Source: Enoplolaimus lenunculus
Taxonomy: Eukaryota > Nematoda > Enoplea > Enoplida > Thoracostomopsidae
Assembly: GCA_030248215.1 (NCBI GenBank)
Contig: JASANG010002622.1
Coordinates: 1-64,000 of the forward strand
Length of the DNA: 64,000 bases
Direction: 5' to 3'
The first letter of the stretch is position 1, and every line of letters starts with the position of its first letter. The notes under the pieces are model-generated. The model worked only from the letters and a program-made list of their open reading frames with translations. It was not told where the DNA came from and ran no database searches. Shown in pieces: positions 11,901 through 23,150 of the stretch. Both the position numbers and the translations under genes were made by a program.

Positions 11901-14352
11901 GCTGCAAGTTTCAGTTGTTAGAAACATTCATGCGCAAAGAAGGCTATTCTCGAAATTTCTTGACTTGAAAAAGTTTTCATCGCGATGCAATCTTTATTCA
12001 ATGCTATAAAATTAAAAACTAGTCCCATTACTTTCGCCGTCGGCTGCGAAATATCAAACAAGTAAGATATTTTAATTAATTCACACTTCTGGAATGACGA
12101 CGTTCACACGTGCGAATTAAATTCAGTCACATGAATTCTAATGAATAATTTGCATCTGCAAGAAATTCAAATCTGCTTTATAACCAAACTTGCACATGCA
12201 AGTTGAACGTGCAAGTTTTTGTTGCGAAAACTTGCACGTGTGAATAGGGCTTAAGTTGTTTGGTTTTACGCTAATTTTGTTGGAAATTTCGGAAATTCTT
12301 GCCTGAAAATTAAGACGAAAGTAAAACGAAACGCGCTAAACAGATAAATTTTGCAAAATTATGCAACATATTACTACCGAAATTGCCGGAATCTTCGGCA
12401 AAAATTCTACCGGAGCAGGAGCCAGAGGCTGATTTTCAGGCGGATCTGAAGCCGAAGGCAGACCTGTTGTACCCTGTTAATTTGTATCAGAAATGACAAA
12501 TAATGTCTGTATTTCTGTATTTTTTCGTATTGTTTTTCATAAACTTTTTGAAATTTTAATTCGCAATAATTTTTAAGCAACATTTTGACAATAGTAATTA
12601 ACACTTAGTGCAGGTATATTCTACAATAAGTATGCATACGACGCCCATTAAAAATACCGATATGACCGCAGCATAAGTGGCCAAAACCTGTCAGGGGTCC
12701 AAAAAAGCTCTTGCATAATTGTTGACAAGAAAGTGTTCAGATTTTTTTCAGTTTATTAACACAGAAAACCTTCTTAAAAATAATTTAGCAAAAATTAATA
12801 TTAAAATATATTTTAAAAATTTTCAAAATTGTTCTGACATGTGACAGTGATGACAATCTCTCTGAAGGCCAATTTGCCATGAATGTCTCTCTGGTCTTAC
12901 CGTTGTGTTTTGGTATATTTTGTTTACTTTCATGAAACAATCAACGTGTTCAGCGAAATATTCATAACCATCTCCACACATATAACCATACGACGCTTCC
13001 ATGGCTCCAATTCCAGGGCTTCGGCAAGAAATATTTTCTGTACATTGACTAAATTGTTTGTATATTCTGCACAGTTTTTCGAATACTGCAAGTCCTGAAA
13101 ACGGCAAATATCAAACGATCTAAAGTCGATAATTTTTTTGCACTAAATTGCATTTGTTGACCCATGTAAACATCAGGGTCGGAACGTTTTTCGGCACGAC
13201 TGCAATAGAGTATAAACTGAAGCTTTAGACTATTTTTTGCTTTAGGTTTCGGCTTAAGTTTAAGCTTGGGCTTTAAGATCATGATTACGCTTAGGTTTAG
13301 GCTTATGCATAGGCTTAGGAATATGCTTATACTACAGTTACTGTCTTGTTCTACAAATTGGTTAATTTGTTGAAGTAAAATGCAAACAAATGATCCGCTG
13401 TCAAAATTTAAGTATTCTCTTTACGTTGGGTGCAGGATACCGTATCAACGGAAGCCATTAATAAAACTGTAGGTTAAAATTGTGCTTTAACTATATAACT
13501 TTTAAGGCACAGTGTGGTTTAGGCATAAACGTAGGAAATAGGTTAAAAAAGGTTTAGGTTTAGGCTTAGGAACGCGTTTTTGTAAAATTTTGATAATATA
13601 TTACTATTTTAATGAAAATAATTCGCAGTTAACGTGCCTTCGAATGCAAGAAGCGATGCTTGTCCTTGGCTTTGCATACTTGTCGTATATTCAATCACTG
13701 GCCTTAGACATCTAAAATCAATAAACATTAAATATTAACCTTAAAGGGTAACAGAGGTACTCAGCGAACATTGTCAATTCCAATGAGTTAATTAATCATC
13801 TCAGACGGAAAGTTAGTTGTTTCTGAGTTAACAAAACAAAACTTTAGCTTACTCTGAGTTGAGTAGATTCTCACAGTACGTTGAGTTGACTCCATGGGAG
13901 TTGATTAAGTACATCAGAATGAGTTGAATCAACTCAAAATTGCGAGTTCTGATAGTCCTAACTCAGACTAAGTGATTTAACTCATTCTAAGTTAAAATCA
14001 ACTCACTGCAGTTTACAGCAAACTGAAATATACATTATATGCTATGGCAGAAACGGGCCCATATTCTTAAATGCGTGTAGCATCTCAGCGCATTGTTTGC
14101 GTTTGAGTTGCCTTACTGATGTACCAATTTTGAAACCTGACATGGCAGATATTCGTCAGTTTGAAAACCTATTGCTAACTGATGATAGATGCTATACGCA
14201 TTTGAGAATATGGGCCCAGATTGGATACTTTTCAATTTTGGTATCTTGCTCGGTATCACAAAGTGGTCGCTGTTGATATTTAAGTAAAGTTTCATTGATG
14301 TTGTTATTGTCGTTAGCGTTGTTGCTGTTTGCTGAATCTGCATTGCCAAAAC
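8906..14352 (-). CDS. Cysteine-rich secreted protein of nematode CPG4/DUF19 type, 5' end missing
   Basis: Minus-strand exons 14229-14352, 13638-13711, 12901-13094, 11149-11451 and 8906-8971 (stop TAA 8906-8908) agree in phase at every junction and give 252 residues. The cysteine spacing fits the CPG4/DUF19 group: LCDTEQDTKIEKCLRPVIEY (residues 30-49), then FEKLCRIYKQFSQCTENISC (70-89), YMCGDGYEYFAEHVDC (103-118), and a C-terminal LCDIMRQYLSC plus HYCGRTAW. Between the two Cys regions lies a Ser/Thr/Pro-rich linker of about 60 residues (exon 11149-11451) with one Ser-Gly next to acid (TSGIE), a possible glycosaminoglycan site. N-glycosylation sequons NET, NIS and NTT are present. The intron after 13638 needs a GC donor (AAG|GCACGT), so that junction is the weakest. 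Exon 14229-14352 starts mid-codon; no convincing signal-peptide exon was found upstream. Function unknown; the family includes eggshell and chondroitin-carrying proteins of nematodes. Confidence 0.8.
8994..9142. mobile_element. MITE B copy with perfect 8-bp duplication
   Basis: GACCCATGTTACTTTAAGG to AAAGTAACATTGGCC, interior (GCTTAG)n. Flanked by CACTAAAC on both sides (8986-8993, 9143-9150). Its end lies 21 nt upstream of the last-exon acceptor of the CPG4-like gene. Confidence 0.92.
9190..10530. mobile_element. Element M split by element N
   Basis: ACAGGAACAGGAATTAAAAT on the left and GCCGGAACAGGAATTC on the right are M ends, about 1 kb further apart than in other copies because N lies within. 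Confidence 0.75.
9278..10198. mobile_element. Element N with tandem core, 8-bp duplication
   Basis: GAGCGAAGCTCG near the left and CGAGCTTCGCTC at the right form inverted ends; AATAAATG flanks both sides (9270-9277, 10199-10206). A CCGTCTGT-rich stretch near 9350 is followed by four tandem units of about 150-180 bp marked by CTCCAAAACCGATAA (9630-10125). Confidence 0.8.
10833..11083. mobile_element. MITE D
   Basis: TTTTAACTCAGAATGAGTTG to TTGAAATTTACAGTG; intron of the CPG4-like gene. Confidence 0.85.
11469..12476. mobile_element. hAT-like element K with nested element L
   Basis: CAGAGTGCAACCAG on the left, TTGTACCCTG on the right; 8-bp flanks TTAAATTG and TTAATTTG. Interior has GCCGGAGCC-type units. 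Its left end is 17 nt upstream of the acceptor at 11452 of the CPG4-like gene. Confidence 0.85.
11619..12250. mobile_element. Element L, TTAA-flanked, inserted in element K
   Basis: TTAA on both sides (11615-11618, 12251-12254); ends AGCCATATTCACACGTGC and GCACGTGTGAATAGGGC, interior with CTTGCAGCTGCAAG palindromes. The empty site is visible in the K copy at 22.3 kb, confirming a TTAA duplication (piggyBac-like). Confidence 0.9.
13159..13363. mobile_element. MITE A copy with 7/8 target duplication
   Basis: GACCCATGTAAACATCAGGG to TTGTTCTACAAATTGG, TTAGGC-like interior. Flanks CATTTGTT and AATTTGTT. Lies in an intron of the CPG4-like gene. Confidence 0.85.
13512..13605. mobile_element. Degenerate TTAGGC-MITE remnant
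   Basis: GGTTTAGGTTTAGGCTTAGG with family A/B context but no clear ends; intronic. Confidence 0.5.
13768..14020. mobile_element. MITE D
   Basis: ATTGTCAATTCCAATGAGTT to CACTGCAGTTTACAG; intron of the CPG4-like gene. Confidence 0.85.
14057..14217. mobile_element. MITE E abutting a splice donor
   Basis: GGGCCCATATTCTTAAATGC to GCATTTGAGAATATGGGCCC. Right end lies 11 nt from the donor of exon 14229-14352. Confidence 0.9.
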
Positions 14353-14471
14353 CTTAAAAATACAATTCAAACTTGATTTTAATTAAATACTTTTCAAAGG
14401 TAGTAAGCAATGAGATATGCAGTATGCAGTAATGAAAATATTTTGATAATCAACGTTGTACAACAATTTCG

Positions 14472-14572
14472 GTCCATGCCAAAATCAGGGGCGGATCGTT
14501 TTTCTGTGAGACTGCAATAGAGTAAGCTTAAGCTTTAGACTAATTTTTTGCTTAGGCTTAACCTTAATGCTT
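14472..14572. mobile_element. MITE A, left half only
   Basis: TCCATGCCAAAATCAGGGGC end, CTGCAATAGAGTAAGC interior, then lost in AT-rich sequence. Confidence 0.7.
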
Positions 14573-14942
14573 GTTAAGCGTGTGATTTTTAAACTATTTT
14601 TTCATCTTGCGTATTCGTTTAGCTTCGGACGTAATTTTATACAATCGCACTTGGAGAAATCAAAGCTTTGCACTTATTTTTGACATTTCAAATCTTGTTT
14701 AGTCTTTTTTACAAAATCAACGCCTTACTTAAGTACCCACGTTCCCAACTCCAGATAGAGAACCCGGCCTAAGGGGTACCTGGGGTTAGAAAACAAAATC
14801 AATTTTAGAGTCTCAGCTGGAACCAAAAATGGACTTTTTTGAGAAGTTTGAATGGAGCAAATGCGTCTGGTTTCTGGCTCGCTTCGTTCGCGAAATTTTT
14901 TCACTACATACGGCACTCGTACTATAAAGGTATTAACCAAAC

Positions 14943-15104
14943 GGCCCATGTCACTTTAAGGGGAGTAAAGGTTTCTGGTGAGTCTATAAAAAGAGCGGGT
15001 GTAGATTCTAGATTACAATTTTTTGCTTAGGCTTAGACCTAGGCTTAGGCTTAGCCTTAGGAATACGCTTATCTGCTGTTACGCCTCTAAAAGTAATATT
15101 GGCC
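14943..15104. mobile_element. MITE B copy with 7/8 target duplication
   Basis: GGCCCATGTCACTTTAAGGG to AAAGTAATATTGGCC with GCTTAGGCTTAG interior; flanks AACCAAAC and AACCAAAT. Confidence 0.9.
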
Positions 15105-15721
15105 AACCAAATGAACCGACGAATTTGTAGTCTAAATCTCATGCGTTTATTTAGCCGAATTCAAGCCAAATTATTTTAAGGTTTAGACCTAAAAGTGCGT
15201 CTACCTTCTTGCTCACTTTGTTTACAAGACCCTTGATCCTTCATAGCTAAAGGAACCGGGCCGTTGGTTTAGCAGACGGAGGCCGTTTCTAGACGCGGCC
15301 CTGGAGAAAATTATTTCGCGTTCACAAAGATGCGTAACGTTTGCAATAAATATAAACATAAGTTCGAAGCAACGCCAAACTTTACAAAAATAAACAACTC
15401 CATTAACAAATTGTTTGAAATCAAAAAATCGAATTAAAAATATTTTAAATTCGAACCAGTTCAAAATTAACCTTACCCGCAGTACTGCAAAAATACACTA
15501 TAAGAACGGTCGAAAAATACTTCCGAGTCATAGCAATCGTGTCTCCGAGTATAATGGTTACAGATGTTTGATTACCCACAAGATTCAATTAATAAACTTA
15601 TATTTTGAGTTTCAGCAACAACGTTGTCACACGAAACATAAATTATTTTCAACATTTAGTCCATTAATCCTAGAATTTGCAGTGCCATATGGAACCCTTC
15701 ACGAAAATTTGTCTGAGGATG

Positions 15722-15792
15722 CGGTTGGGCTTGAACCCACGATGTAAAGTTTACCGGTACCCTGTTTTAACCACTGAGCTACATATTCAGGT
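15722..15792 (-). repeat. tRNA-like (SINE-type) sequence
   Basis: Minus strand TAGCTCAGTGGTTAAAACAGG with GTGGGTTCAAGCCC at tRNA spacing; anticodon arm not sound. Confidence 0.5.
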
Positions 15793-15852
15793 AGCGTTTT
15801 AGCTACAATGGCTCTATATACCGTAATTTTGGTACTAAAGAGCAATATACTG

Positions 15853-16294
15853 TATTGACCCGAATAAGAGGGGGAACTGATATTTATTTGGCCTCTCCTG
15901 AGGGTACCCCCCTTTGTTATTCGGTTACGGACTGACATTTAGTTTTAACCCACGCTCCGCCGCCCTTCGTAACTGATATATATTCGGTACTGCAATTATC
16001 CGTTGAATTAAACGTTTTTTGTCGTGTCAATAGCTTGAGCGATAATTCAAGGATATATTTAGGAATGACCTTTCAAAATTTAAGTACGCTTTAAAGTTTC
16101 GAACTCGAATTATTTGGTCCTGGAGTCATTTATGCGCTATAATTAGGGTTAATTGACATTTAAGACTCTAATTAAGGTTTAGGAACTCTATCCGCTTACG
16201 GACTCTTATTAGGGATACGGACTCCTATTGAGAGGGACTCAAAATGGGGGACCCCCTCTTATTACCCACCTTCTTATTCGGGTCAATACAGTAT
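15853..16294. mobile_element. MITE C
   Basis: CTGTATTGACCCGAATAAGA to TTATTCGGGTCAATACAG. Confidence 0.88.
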
Positions 16295-16346
16295 GGGAAT
16301 ACGCCGTGAATCGATCTGCACTGAAGAACGTAAGTAGAGAATTGGC

Positions 16347-16422
16347 ATGCTATCCTTGAATTTCACACGGGATGTTTGGGTGCAGAATTGGCTCGAAGAT
16401 ATTCAGAATAGTGTGAAAAAAG
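16347..16422 (+). CDS. Candidate short first exon
   Basis: ATG at 16347 opens 25 codons (MLSLNFTRDVWVQNWLED and QNSVKK) to AAAG|GTAAAT. It lies in about 150 bp of unique sequence right after a family C MITE. Too short to be sure; listed because no repeat explains it. Confidence 0.18.
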
Positions 16423-16589
16423 GTAAATATATGTTCTACCCTATTAACTCGTCTTACCCCCTTATCAGGGTATAAGCGGTTAGTAAAAATAACGGAAAAC
16501 GGATATTAAAGTATGAATGTTTCAGAAATGTTTTATTTTAGCACCAACCAATTCAACTGACGCATGCCAATGTTAACTGGACTACTATT

Positions 16590-16722
16590 AAGGCTTAGAC
16601 TATATTATTTTGATTAGGCTTAGGCTTAGGCACACGGTTTTGCGCTTTTGCAACGTTTAGGTTTAGGCTTAAACTTAGGAATACGCTTAATCTACTGTTA
16701 CGTCCCTAAAAGTAACATAAGC
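16590..16722. mobile_element. MITE B, right part
   Basis: TTAGGCTTAGGC interior with TTTTGCAACG and an AAAAGTAACATAAGCC end; left terminal repeat not seen. Confidence 0.65.
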
Positions 16723-17177
16723 CAGAGTTTTAAAGAAAAAATAACGGATGCACCCAAATTTTTGTTAGATTTTAAATGAATTTCGTAATTATTTGTTTTT
16801 AATTCAATAATGGCAGCATATCTTTAACAAAAAATTGCATGATTTTAAGTAATTTAGGTTTTAAAGTTACCAATTCCGGTATTTCTATAACAGAAACGGG
16901 CATCGTAGTTTACTGGAAGTGTAAATATATATATCCGGGTGCGCCCTGCCCAAGAACGCTGGAACACATCAAAAGAACCTCTTCAACTGGTGCCATTAAG
17001 TTTTTGATCATAACTCGTTCTCATTAACAATATACCACGAGCAACCAAGCGTAGTGATAACGAATTTATACACTTATGTTCAATGTAAAATCTCCACAAG
17101 ACGCCACAGCCCCAACTGGCACGAGCGCAAGCTCGCATAAAAGTGCTGATAGTATAAATGCCTTCTAATTGAGCGTT

Positions 17178-17477
17178 AGCGTTGCGCTATATTCGACGTC
17201 CGGTGCCGTCCGTCACCGTCCGTCATTCGTACGGCGCCGACCGTCATAGTTCGTACCATACGTTATCGTATATGAGTTATTTGCGTACGATACCGCACGG
17301 TGATGGACGGCGCCGCGTGGTCACGGACGGTGCCGTACGGGTGACGCACGTTACGGACGGCACCGAAAGGAGTGACGGACGGCGCCATGCAGGTGACGGA
17401 CAGCGTCGTACGGGTGACGGACGACGCCGTGCGGGTGACGGACGGTGCCTGACGTCAACAAAAGCAAAGCGCAACCC
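17178..17477. mobile_element. MITE H with internal minisatellite
   Basis: GTTGCGCTATATTCGACGTC to AAGCGCAACCC; between 17297 and 17450 units like GTGACGGACGGCGCCGTGCG repeat about every 20-30 bp. Confidence 0.88.
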
Positions 17478-17794
17478 TTAGACTTTCATTTTAAAATTAG
17501 ATATCAAATGAAACTGAAAATATTCATATGAAAAAGGGTTAAATTAATATCTTGTCAGGAACTTTAATTGACAAGCAAAGTTAGTTTGATTTATGTAGCA
17601 ATATTTTGTCAAAACAACGAAAAAACTCATTCAGATACGAATGCGGTGCGTATATTCATATATGGATAGTTCATAAGATATCCAATGTTTAAATGAATTA
17701 AATTCGAGTGTTGAGCGGACGCAAAACTAAAATCATTTCTACTGAAGGCAAAGTGAAACTTGTTCATTTCCTGCAGCAAGTTGCGTATATGAGG

Positions 17795-18610
17795 CAGCCC
17801 AGAACACGTTTTGTCCATGTTGATTCGACGTCAAACATAAAATATTGTCATCTGAATAGCGGTTATATAGACACAATGTGAATGTCACATGACATTGGCT
17901 TACAAATCCATTAATTTCCAGAATCATCTTATACAAACAGCCAAATGTCACATGGTGCCATGGTACATTTATGCGAATATCATATGATGTTACGAAATAC
18001 TAGCGAATGTCACACATGATATGGTGCAGGACAATGTAATTTGTGCGTACTAATGTTACAATGAAAACTCAGATAATGTAGCTTGAAGTGATTTCGAATT
18101 CTGAATTAGTTTTTTCTGTTTCTGGTGGAAATTTGCCCTAAATAAATTCCTAAGTACATATTATTCAAATGTCAAATTTTAGTACAATATGATACTCTAC
18201 GTGACATTTATAACAAAAAGTCAGATAATTTAGCTGTAAGTGACTTCGAATACTAAATTAGCTTCTATTTTTCTGTTTCTGGTGAAAGTTTTGCTCAAAT
18301 ATATTCCTAAGCACAAATAATTCAAACTTTAAATTTGAGTATCATGTGATATATTCAACAGGACATTCGGGCTAGTTTACCACAAACTTGCAGACATGTT
18401 CAAACACATCATACCATATTGAAGGAATATATTTCGAATATCATATGATATTGCAGTACAAACAGTGAAAGTCACATCATCAGCATAGCAAGCCAATCAA
18501 TTTTTTTTTAATTTGATAGCGCATCGAAGTACACACAAAATGTTACTCGTTATATTGTAATAAAGACAAAACGTGTTCCATGTTGCCGCAACGTGAACTC
18601 CGCACAAGCT
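17795..18610. mobile_element. Element J, about 0.8 kb
   Basis: ACACGTTTTGTCCATGTTGA left; AAACGTGTTCCATGTTGCCG and AACGTGAACTCCGCAC right. Many TATCATATGATA-like palindromes inside. Confidence 0.75.
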
Positions 18611-18763
18611 ATCGTTGAACACTTTGCTATAAACTAAGCATTAATTTTAAAAATTTTGTGATAATGAAAAAAAAAAACTAAAATAAAATTTTGCCTAAGT
18701 CAAAAAAATCACTACACCAGTTTCGTTTAAAGTTTGAATATTAAAGAGCCATGAAAATGCGTG

Positions 18764-19017
18764 CACTGTAAATTCCAATGAGTTAATTAATCAACTCAGA
18801 CGGAAAGTTAGTTATTGCTGAGTTAATAAACAGTAAACTTTTAACTCACTCTGAGTTGACATGATTCTCACTGTGAGTTGACTTCACTCCGAGTGAGTTG
18901 TTTAACTAAATCAGAATGAGTTGAATCGACTCAGAACTGTGAGTTCTGATAGTCCTAACTCAGACTGAGTGATTCAACTCATTCTGAGTTAAAATCAACT
19001 CACTGGAATTTACAGCG
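18764..19017. mobile_element. MITE D, well preserved
   Basis: CACTGTAAATTCCAATGAGT to ACTGGAATTTACAGCG with internal GTTCTGATAGTCCTAACTCA. Confidence 0.9.
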
Positions 19018-19081
19018 TGTAAACCAGGATATAATTATTTCCATTAAATTCCCAAAATATGTTTTTCAAAATCGAGTAGTA

Positions 19082-19242
19082 TACTGTAGTGACCCGAATA
19101 AAATGATGGAATGATATTTATTTGGCCTCTCCAGAGGGTACCCCCCTTGTAATTCGGTTACCGACTGCTATTTATTCTTAACCCGCCCTCCGTCGTCCTT
19201 CGTTATCCCTCTTATTACCCCCTTATTCGGGTCAATCCAGTA
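19082..19242. mobile_element. MITE C, internally deleted
   Basis: CTGTAGTGACCCGAATAAA to TTATTCGGGTCAATCCAG, only 160 bp. Confidence 0.85.
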
Positions 19243-19691
19243 TGCAAACATTGAAAACTGAAATATTAAATGTAAATTTTGATACCAAATTTTGATTGGC
19301 TAATCTTACCATCGTTTAATCCGAAACGGTGTACCGTAACTCAATTTACCAATCAATTTGATCAATGCGCAAACCGACGGTATGATAATTTGTCAACCAA
19401 TGAAATCAAATAGAATTAAGAAAACTTTTACGACAATTCTGTGCCTGAACCAGAATATAGTTCGAATATAACCAAAACATAAATTTATTCCAATATCAAA
19501 CACAAAATTGAGCGTTCAAATTTAAAAATTACAAATTTTAATACACGAAATCGCGAACGCTCTGAATCCGGACCCGGTCGGTACACAGTGAAAATTTAAA
19601 TAAAACACAATAAAATTGAAATGAAGTTGACTTTCAAATATCATCAGTAAACTTTGAAATTGTTGACCAAATATCACAAAATGTATAGATT

Positions 19692-20373
19692 TGCGGTGTT
19701 CACGTTATAACCGGGGCAGCTTGGGACACGTTTTGTCCCTATTAGACTATTGGGTCACGTTTTGTCTGCGTGTAGACCCCATATCGTATTCAAAAATTCG
19801 TATTTGTCTGCTAAAATCATGTGCAGGTCACCTTTTGTACTTCAATATCATATGATATTCGAGGTATTGTCTGCGAGTATCATATGATATATTTTCAAAT
19901 GTCTGCGTAGTTGAGGTAACATACCCAAATTGTCCTGTTGAATATCATATGATACTAGAATTTGAAATTTGAATTTTTGAATTATGAAGCTGTTGTTTTA
20001 AGCGATTTTGTGTCGGAAACGATTTGCAGGCATGTATTTGCTATTTAAAGCACGTTTGTGCCTCTGCCATCCAACTTTTTATTCATTTATTAGTACCCAA
20101 AGGTTACACTGTCCCGCTGAATAACATATGATATTCATTGAAATTTTGGAATATCATATAATATTCGCATAAATGTCCGGCAGTGTCACGTGACATATCG
20201 TCCCTTGTACACATTGATCATTTGAGAGCAGTGGTTTGTAAACTAATGCCTGTCATATGACATTCGAATTTTGTCTGTTGACCCGATATAAGTGCCCAAA
20301 TTTTAACGTTGATGTTGAATCAACATGGGACAAACCTTGTCACGCCTGCTCCGGTTATAACGTGAACCCCGCA
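19692..20373. mobile_element. Element J, best copy
   Basis: TGCGGTGTTCACGTTATAAC to GGTTATAACGTGAACCCCGC; terminal repeats continue as GGGACACGTTTTGTCCC. Interior holds at least five TATCATATGATATTC-type units. Confidence 0.9.
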
Positions 20374-20538
20374 TGAAATGGTTTCACAAAGGTACAGTTG
20401 TTGTACAAATTCAGGCAAATATTGCATTACCTAACGTCGTGGTGACTTTTGAATGTACACTAAACCTCAAGTGTGTACTGAAACTACTTGCCAACAACGC
20501 ATTATTGGGTCGTTATTAAGCAAAGTTGAATAGCTTAC

Positions 20539-20673
20539 CGGGTCCATGTACAATGTCGGATGCATGGGGGACCACCCCGGCCGTGCCTCCCCAACAGCAT
20601 CTCGACAAAAATTATATAGCAATTTTGTGTGACAATAGTTTGTGGTTTGTGTGTGGGTCAAAAATAAGTTTAC
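20539..20673 (-). CDS. Candidate internal exon, unknown protein
   Basis: An open 45-codon segment on the minus strand is bounded by TTTCACAG at its 5' side and a good GTAAGC donor at its 3' side, both phase 0. It contains NYCHTKLLYNFCRDAV followed by PGWSPMHPTLYMDP. Composition is richer in GC than the surrounding repeats and no repeat family covers it. I do not recognise the family, and found no partner exon nearby. Confidence 0.35.
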
Positions 20674-20716
20674 CTGTGAAATTTTGCCCCCCATTTTGGG
20701 ATCCTGGATCCGCCAG

Positions 20717-20859
20717 TGCTCATGTATAGAACAGGGCCGGATCGTTTTCCGGAGGGGCTGTAATAGAGTCAGTTTAAGGTTTAAGCTAAATTTTTTGCTT
20801 AGGCTTAGGCTTAGGAATATGGTTATACTACTGCTCCGGCAATGTTCTATACATGGGCC
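20717..20859. mobile_element. MITE A2 copy
   Basis: CATGTATAGAACAGGGCCGG to GTTCTATACATGGGCC; short (GCTTAG)3 core. No clear target duplication. Confidence 0.8.
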
Positions 20860-20995
20860 GCTTACCGTATCAAAATAGGCGGTGCTTCATAGATTTTGGC
20901 CGTAGGTGTGAATGTCGCTACAAAACATTAAGGCGACACTGTTGTACCCAACGGACTCGAGCCTGAGGCCGTGAATAAACAACTGCGCTGCAAAA

Positions 20996-21186
20996 AAATG
21001 GTGAGTGTAATTGACTCTCTCCGAAATAGGCTTTTCCTGACTACACAAACAGAGTCGAAATTCGACTCCGCCTGAGGCAAATTCAACTCAATTTGACTCT
21101 GGCGGAGTTAAATGTTGACTCAGTTTGTGTAGTCAAAAAAAGCCTATTTCGGAGAGAGTCAATTTGACTCGCCATTTTTTGCAGTG
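20996..21186. mobile_element. MITE I, near-palindromic
   Basis: CGCTGCAAAAAAATGG to CCATTTTTTGCAGTG; long inverted arms as in the copy at 2.8 kb. Confidence 0.92.
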
Positions 21187-21432
21187 TGCCTTTCAACAAC
21201 GTGAGATTATGAGGGGACATTGTGCACAACAACAGTTGTCCAAAATGGTTATTTTGTGCACTGTTGTATACAATTAGGTTCGCTTGACTAAATGTATTTG
21301 CTAGAACATTAAATCGGTGTTACGACAAAAATTTAGACTTCATTTTATCTCCAGAACGTATGACTTTGTTATACAGTACACAACTGTTGCCAAAGTATAA
21401 ACTTTGATTATTCGAAAATCGGATTCATAACA

Positions 21433-21583
21433 TCACAGACAGAACGTTTTCCTGTGGGACTGCAATAGAGTAATCTTAAACATTAGGCTATGTTTTTACT
21501 AGACGCAGATATAAACTCATTCTGATGTTTGGGCTTAGGCTTTACGCTTACTACTGTTACGACCCAGTTCTACACATTGGCCG
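21433..21583. mobile_element. MITE A copy, worn left end
   Basis: CAGAACGTTTTCCTGTGGG to TTCTACACATTGGCC with one TTAGGC-like run. Confidence 0.65.
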
Positions 21584-21858
21584 AAAAAGTACACTTGAAA
21601 CAATTAAATCATTTTTGCCGACTTAATATACATTTTTTAAAAACAAATTATAAATTAACCCTAAACAGAAAACATTTTTATGTGTCGAATTGGGGCTGTT
21701 TTTTTATTTAAATGTAGCTTAAATGACAACGTTTTCTAGACAAATTTTAATGTCCCGACAGTTTTTTAACTGTTTGGAACCATTCCTATTTTATAAATAA
21801 CCCTCACAAGGTTGTATCCTATTTGTGGTACTTGTTTACTTTCGTCCATACAAATGTT

Positions 21859-22066
21859 GGCCCATGCATAGAAGACGGCCGAATCGTTTTTCGGTGGGGC
21901 GGTAATAGAGTCAGTTTAAGCTTTAGAGTAACTTGTTTTGCTTAGGCTTCGGCTTAAGGCAAAGGAATAGGTTTATCCTTACGCTTAAGCTTAGGCTTAG
22001 GTTTAGACTTAGGCTTACGAATATGCTTATACTACAGTTCCGGCACTGTTATACATACATGGGGCC
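21859..22066. mobile_element. MITE A2 copy with perfect 8-bp duplication
   Basis: GGCCCATGCATAGAAGACGG to CATACATGGGGCC; flanked by CAAATGTT on both sides (21851-21858, 22067-22074). Confidence 0.93.
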
Positions 22067-22138
22067 CAAATGTTGATTTGATAGATAGCAAAAGTCTCTC
22101 AGTAATGGCAGATGCAGATATTTTTGACAGATGTCTGC

Positions 22139-22532
22139 CAGGTTACACCTGGAGGTGTGCCTCTGGCTCCGGCTACGGCAGAAAATCGGCCTATTTTTAC
22201 CGGAGGTTCTGACAATTTCGGTAGCAAAATTTTGCACAACTTTGCAAAATTTATCTGTTTGAACGCGTTTCGTTTTACTTTTGTCATAATTTTTAGGAAA
22301 GAATTTTCGAAAATTCGCAGAAAATTAGCGTAAAACCAAACAAATTAACAACATATTGTAGATATTGGCTAAAATTAATTAGTTAACCATCATCGTTACT
22401 ACCGAATTTCGCATCACTTTCCAGCTCCAGCTCCGGCTCCGGCAAGTTTCGTTGACATTCGGCTCCGGCTCCGGCAAGTTTCGTTGACAATCGGCTCCGG
22501 CTCTCGTATTTTTTACATCCGGTTGCAACCTG
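22139..22532. mobile_element. hAT-like element K with perfect 8-bp duplication
   Basis: CAGGTTACACCTGG to CCGGTTGCAACCTG, flanked by ATGTCTGC (22131-22138, 22533-22540). Interior GGCTCCGGCTCCGG near both ends; reverse orientation to the copy at 11.5 kb and lacking L. Confidence 0.93.
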
Positions 22533-22540
22533 ATGTCTGC

Positions 22541-23067
22541 ATGTTGACTGAAAATTTTAAAATATTCGCAAAATTAATTTGATTAAAAAATAAGATTTGA
22601 CATTGCCAAAAGGTTAAAAGACTAGAAATTACGAATATTCGCAGTATAATGTACGTGATCTATGTAAGAAAATATCTCACATAGTACTTTTACAGTTTCC
22701 ACCAATTGCTACAGCCTCTATCTAGGCCTGTTCTGAAGCCTAATTTACTCCAAAAATGTTAAATTTTGAAAACTGTGACGGAAAGTGTACAGGAACCAAT
22801 TAATAAGCCCCATATATCTGCTAAACTCTTAGTCACAATTGTTAGTTTCAGAATTTTCGAAACCTAATACTGCTAAATTTAAGCTAAAGCCTTTTCAAAT
22901 AATCCATTTTTGGTACAGAATTTTCAACCAGACTATTTGGATTTTAGAACACATCACACATTATCTGTTGAGATACAATATTTTCATTTTAGTGTAAAAC
23001 TTGAAAGTCTAAATAATTAAACTAATTTTCGCTGGCGTCGTGCAAGTTTCTTATTTTCTAAAAATGA

Positions 23068-23068
<1 letters not shown>
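22541..23068. other. No gene or clear repeat seen
   Basis: AT-rich unique-looking sequence between element K and the TA microsatellite; no convincing exon. Confidence 0.4.
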
Positions 23069-23133
<65 letters not shown>

Positions 23134-23150
23134 TATATAAATATATATAT
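23069..23150. repeat. (TA)n microsatellite
   Basis: About 80 bp of uninterrupted TA then TAAATATA variants. Confidence 0.95.

Noticed and set aside
14395-14480. Signal-peptide exon for the CPG4-like gene (MDRNCCTTLIIKIF)
   Set aside because: Its ATG lies in a MITE A end, and the intron left before 14352 would be under 40 nt with a stop in between.
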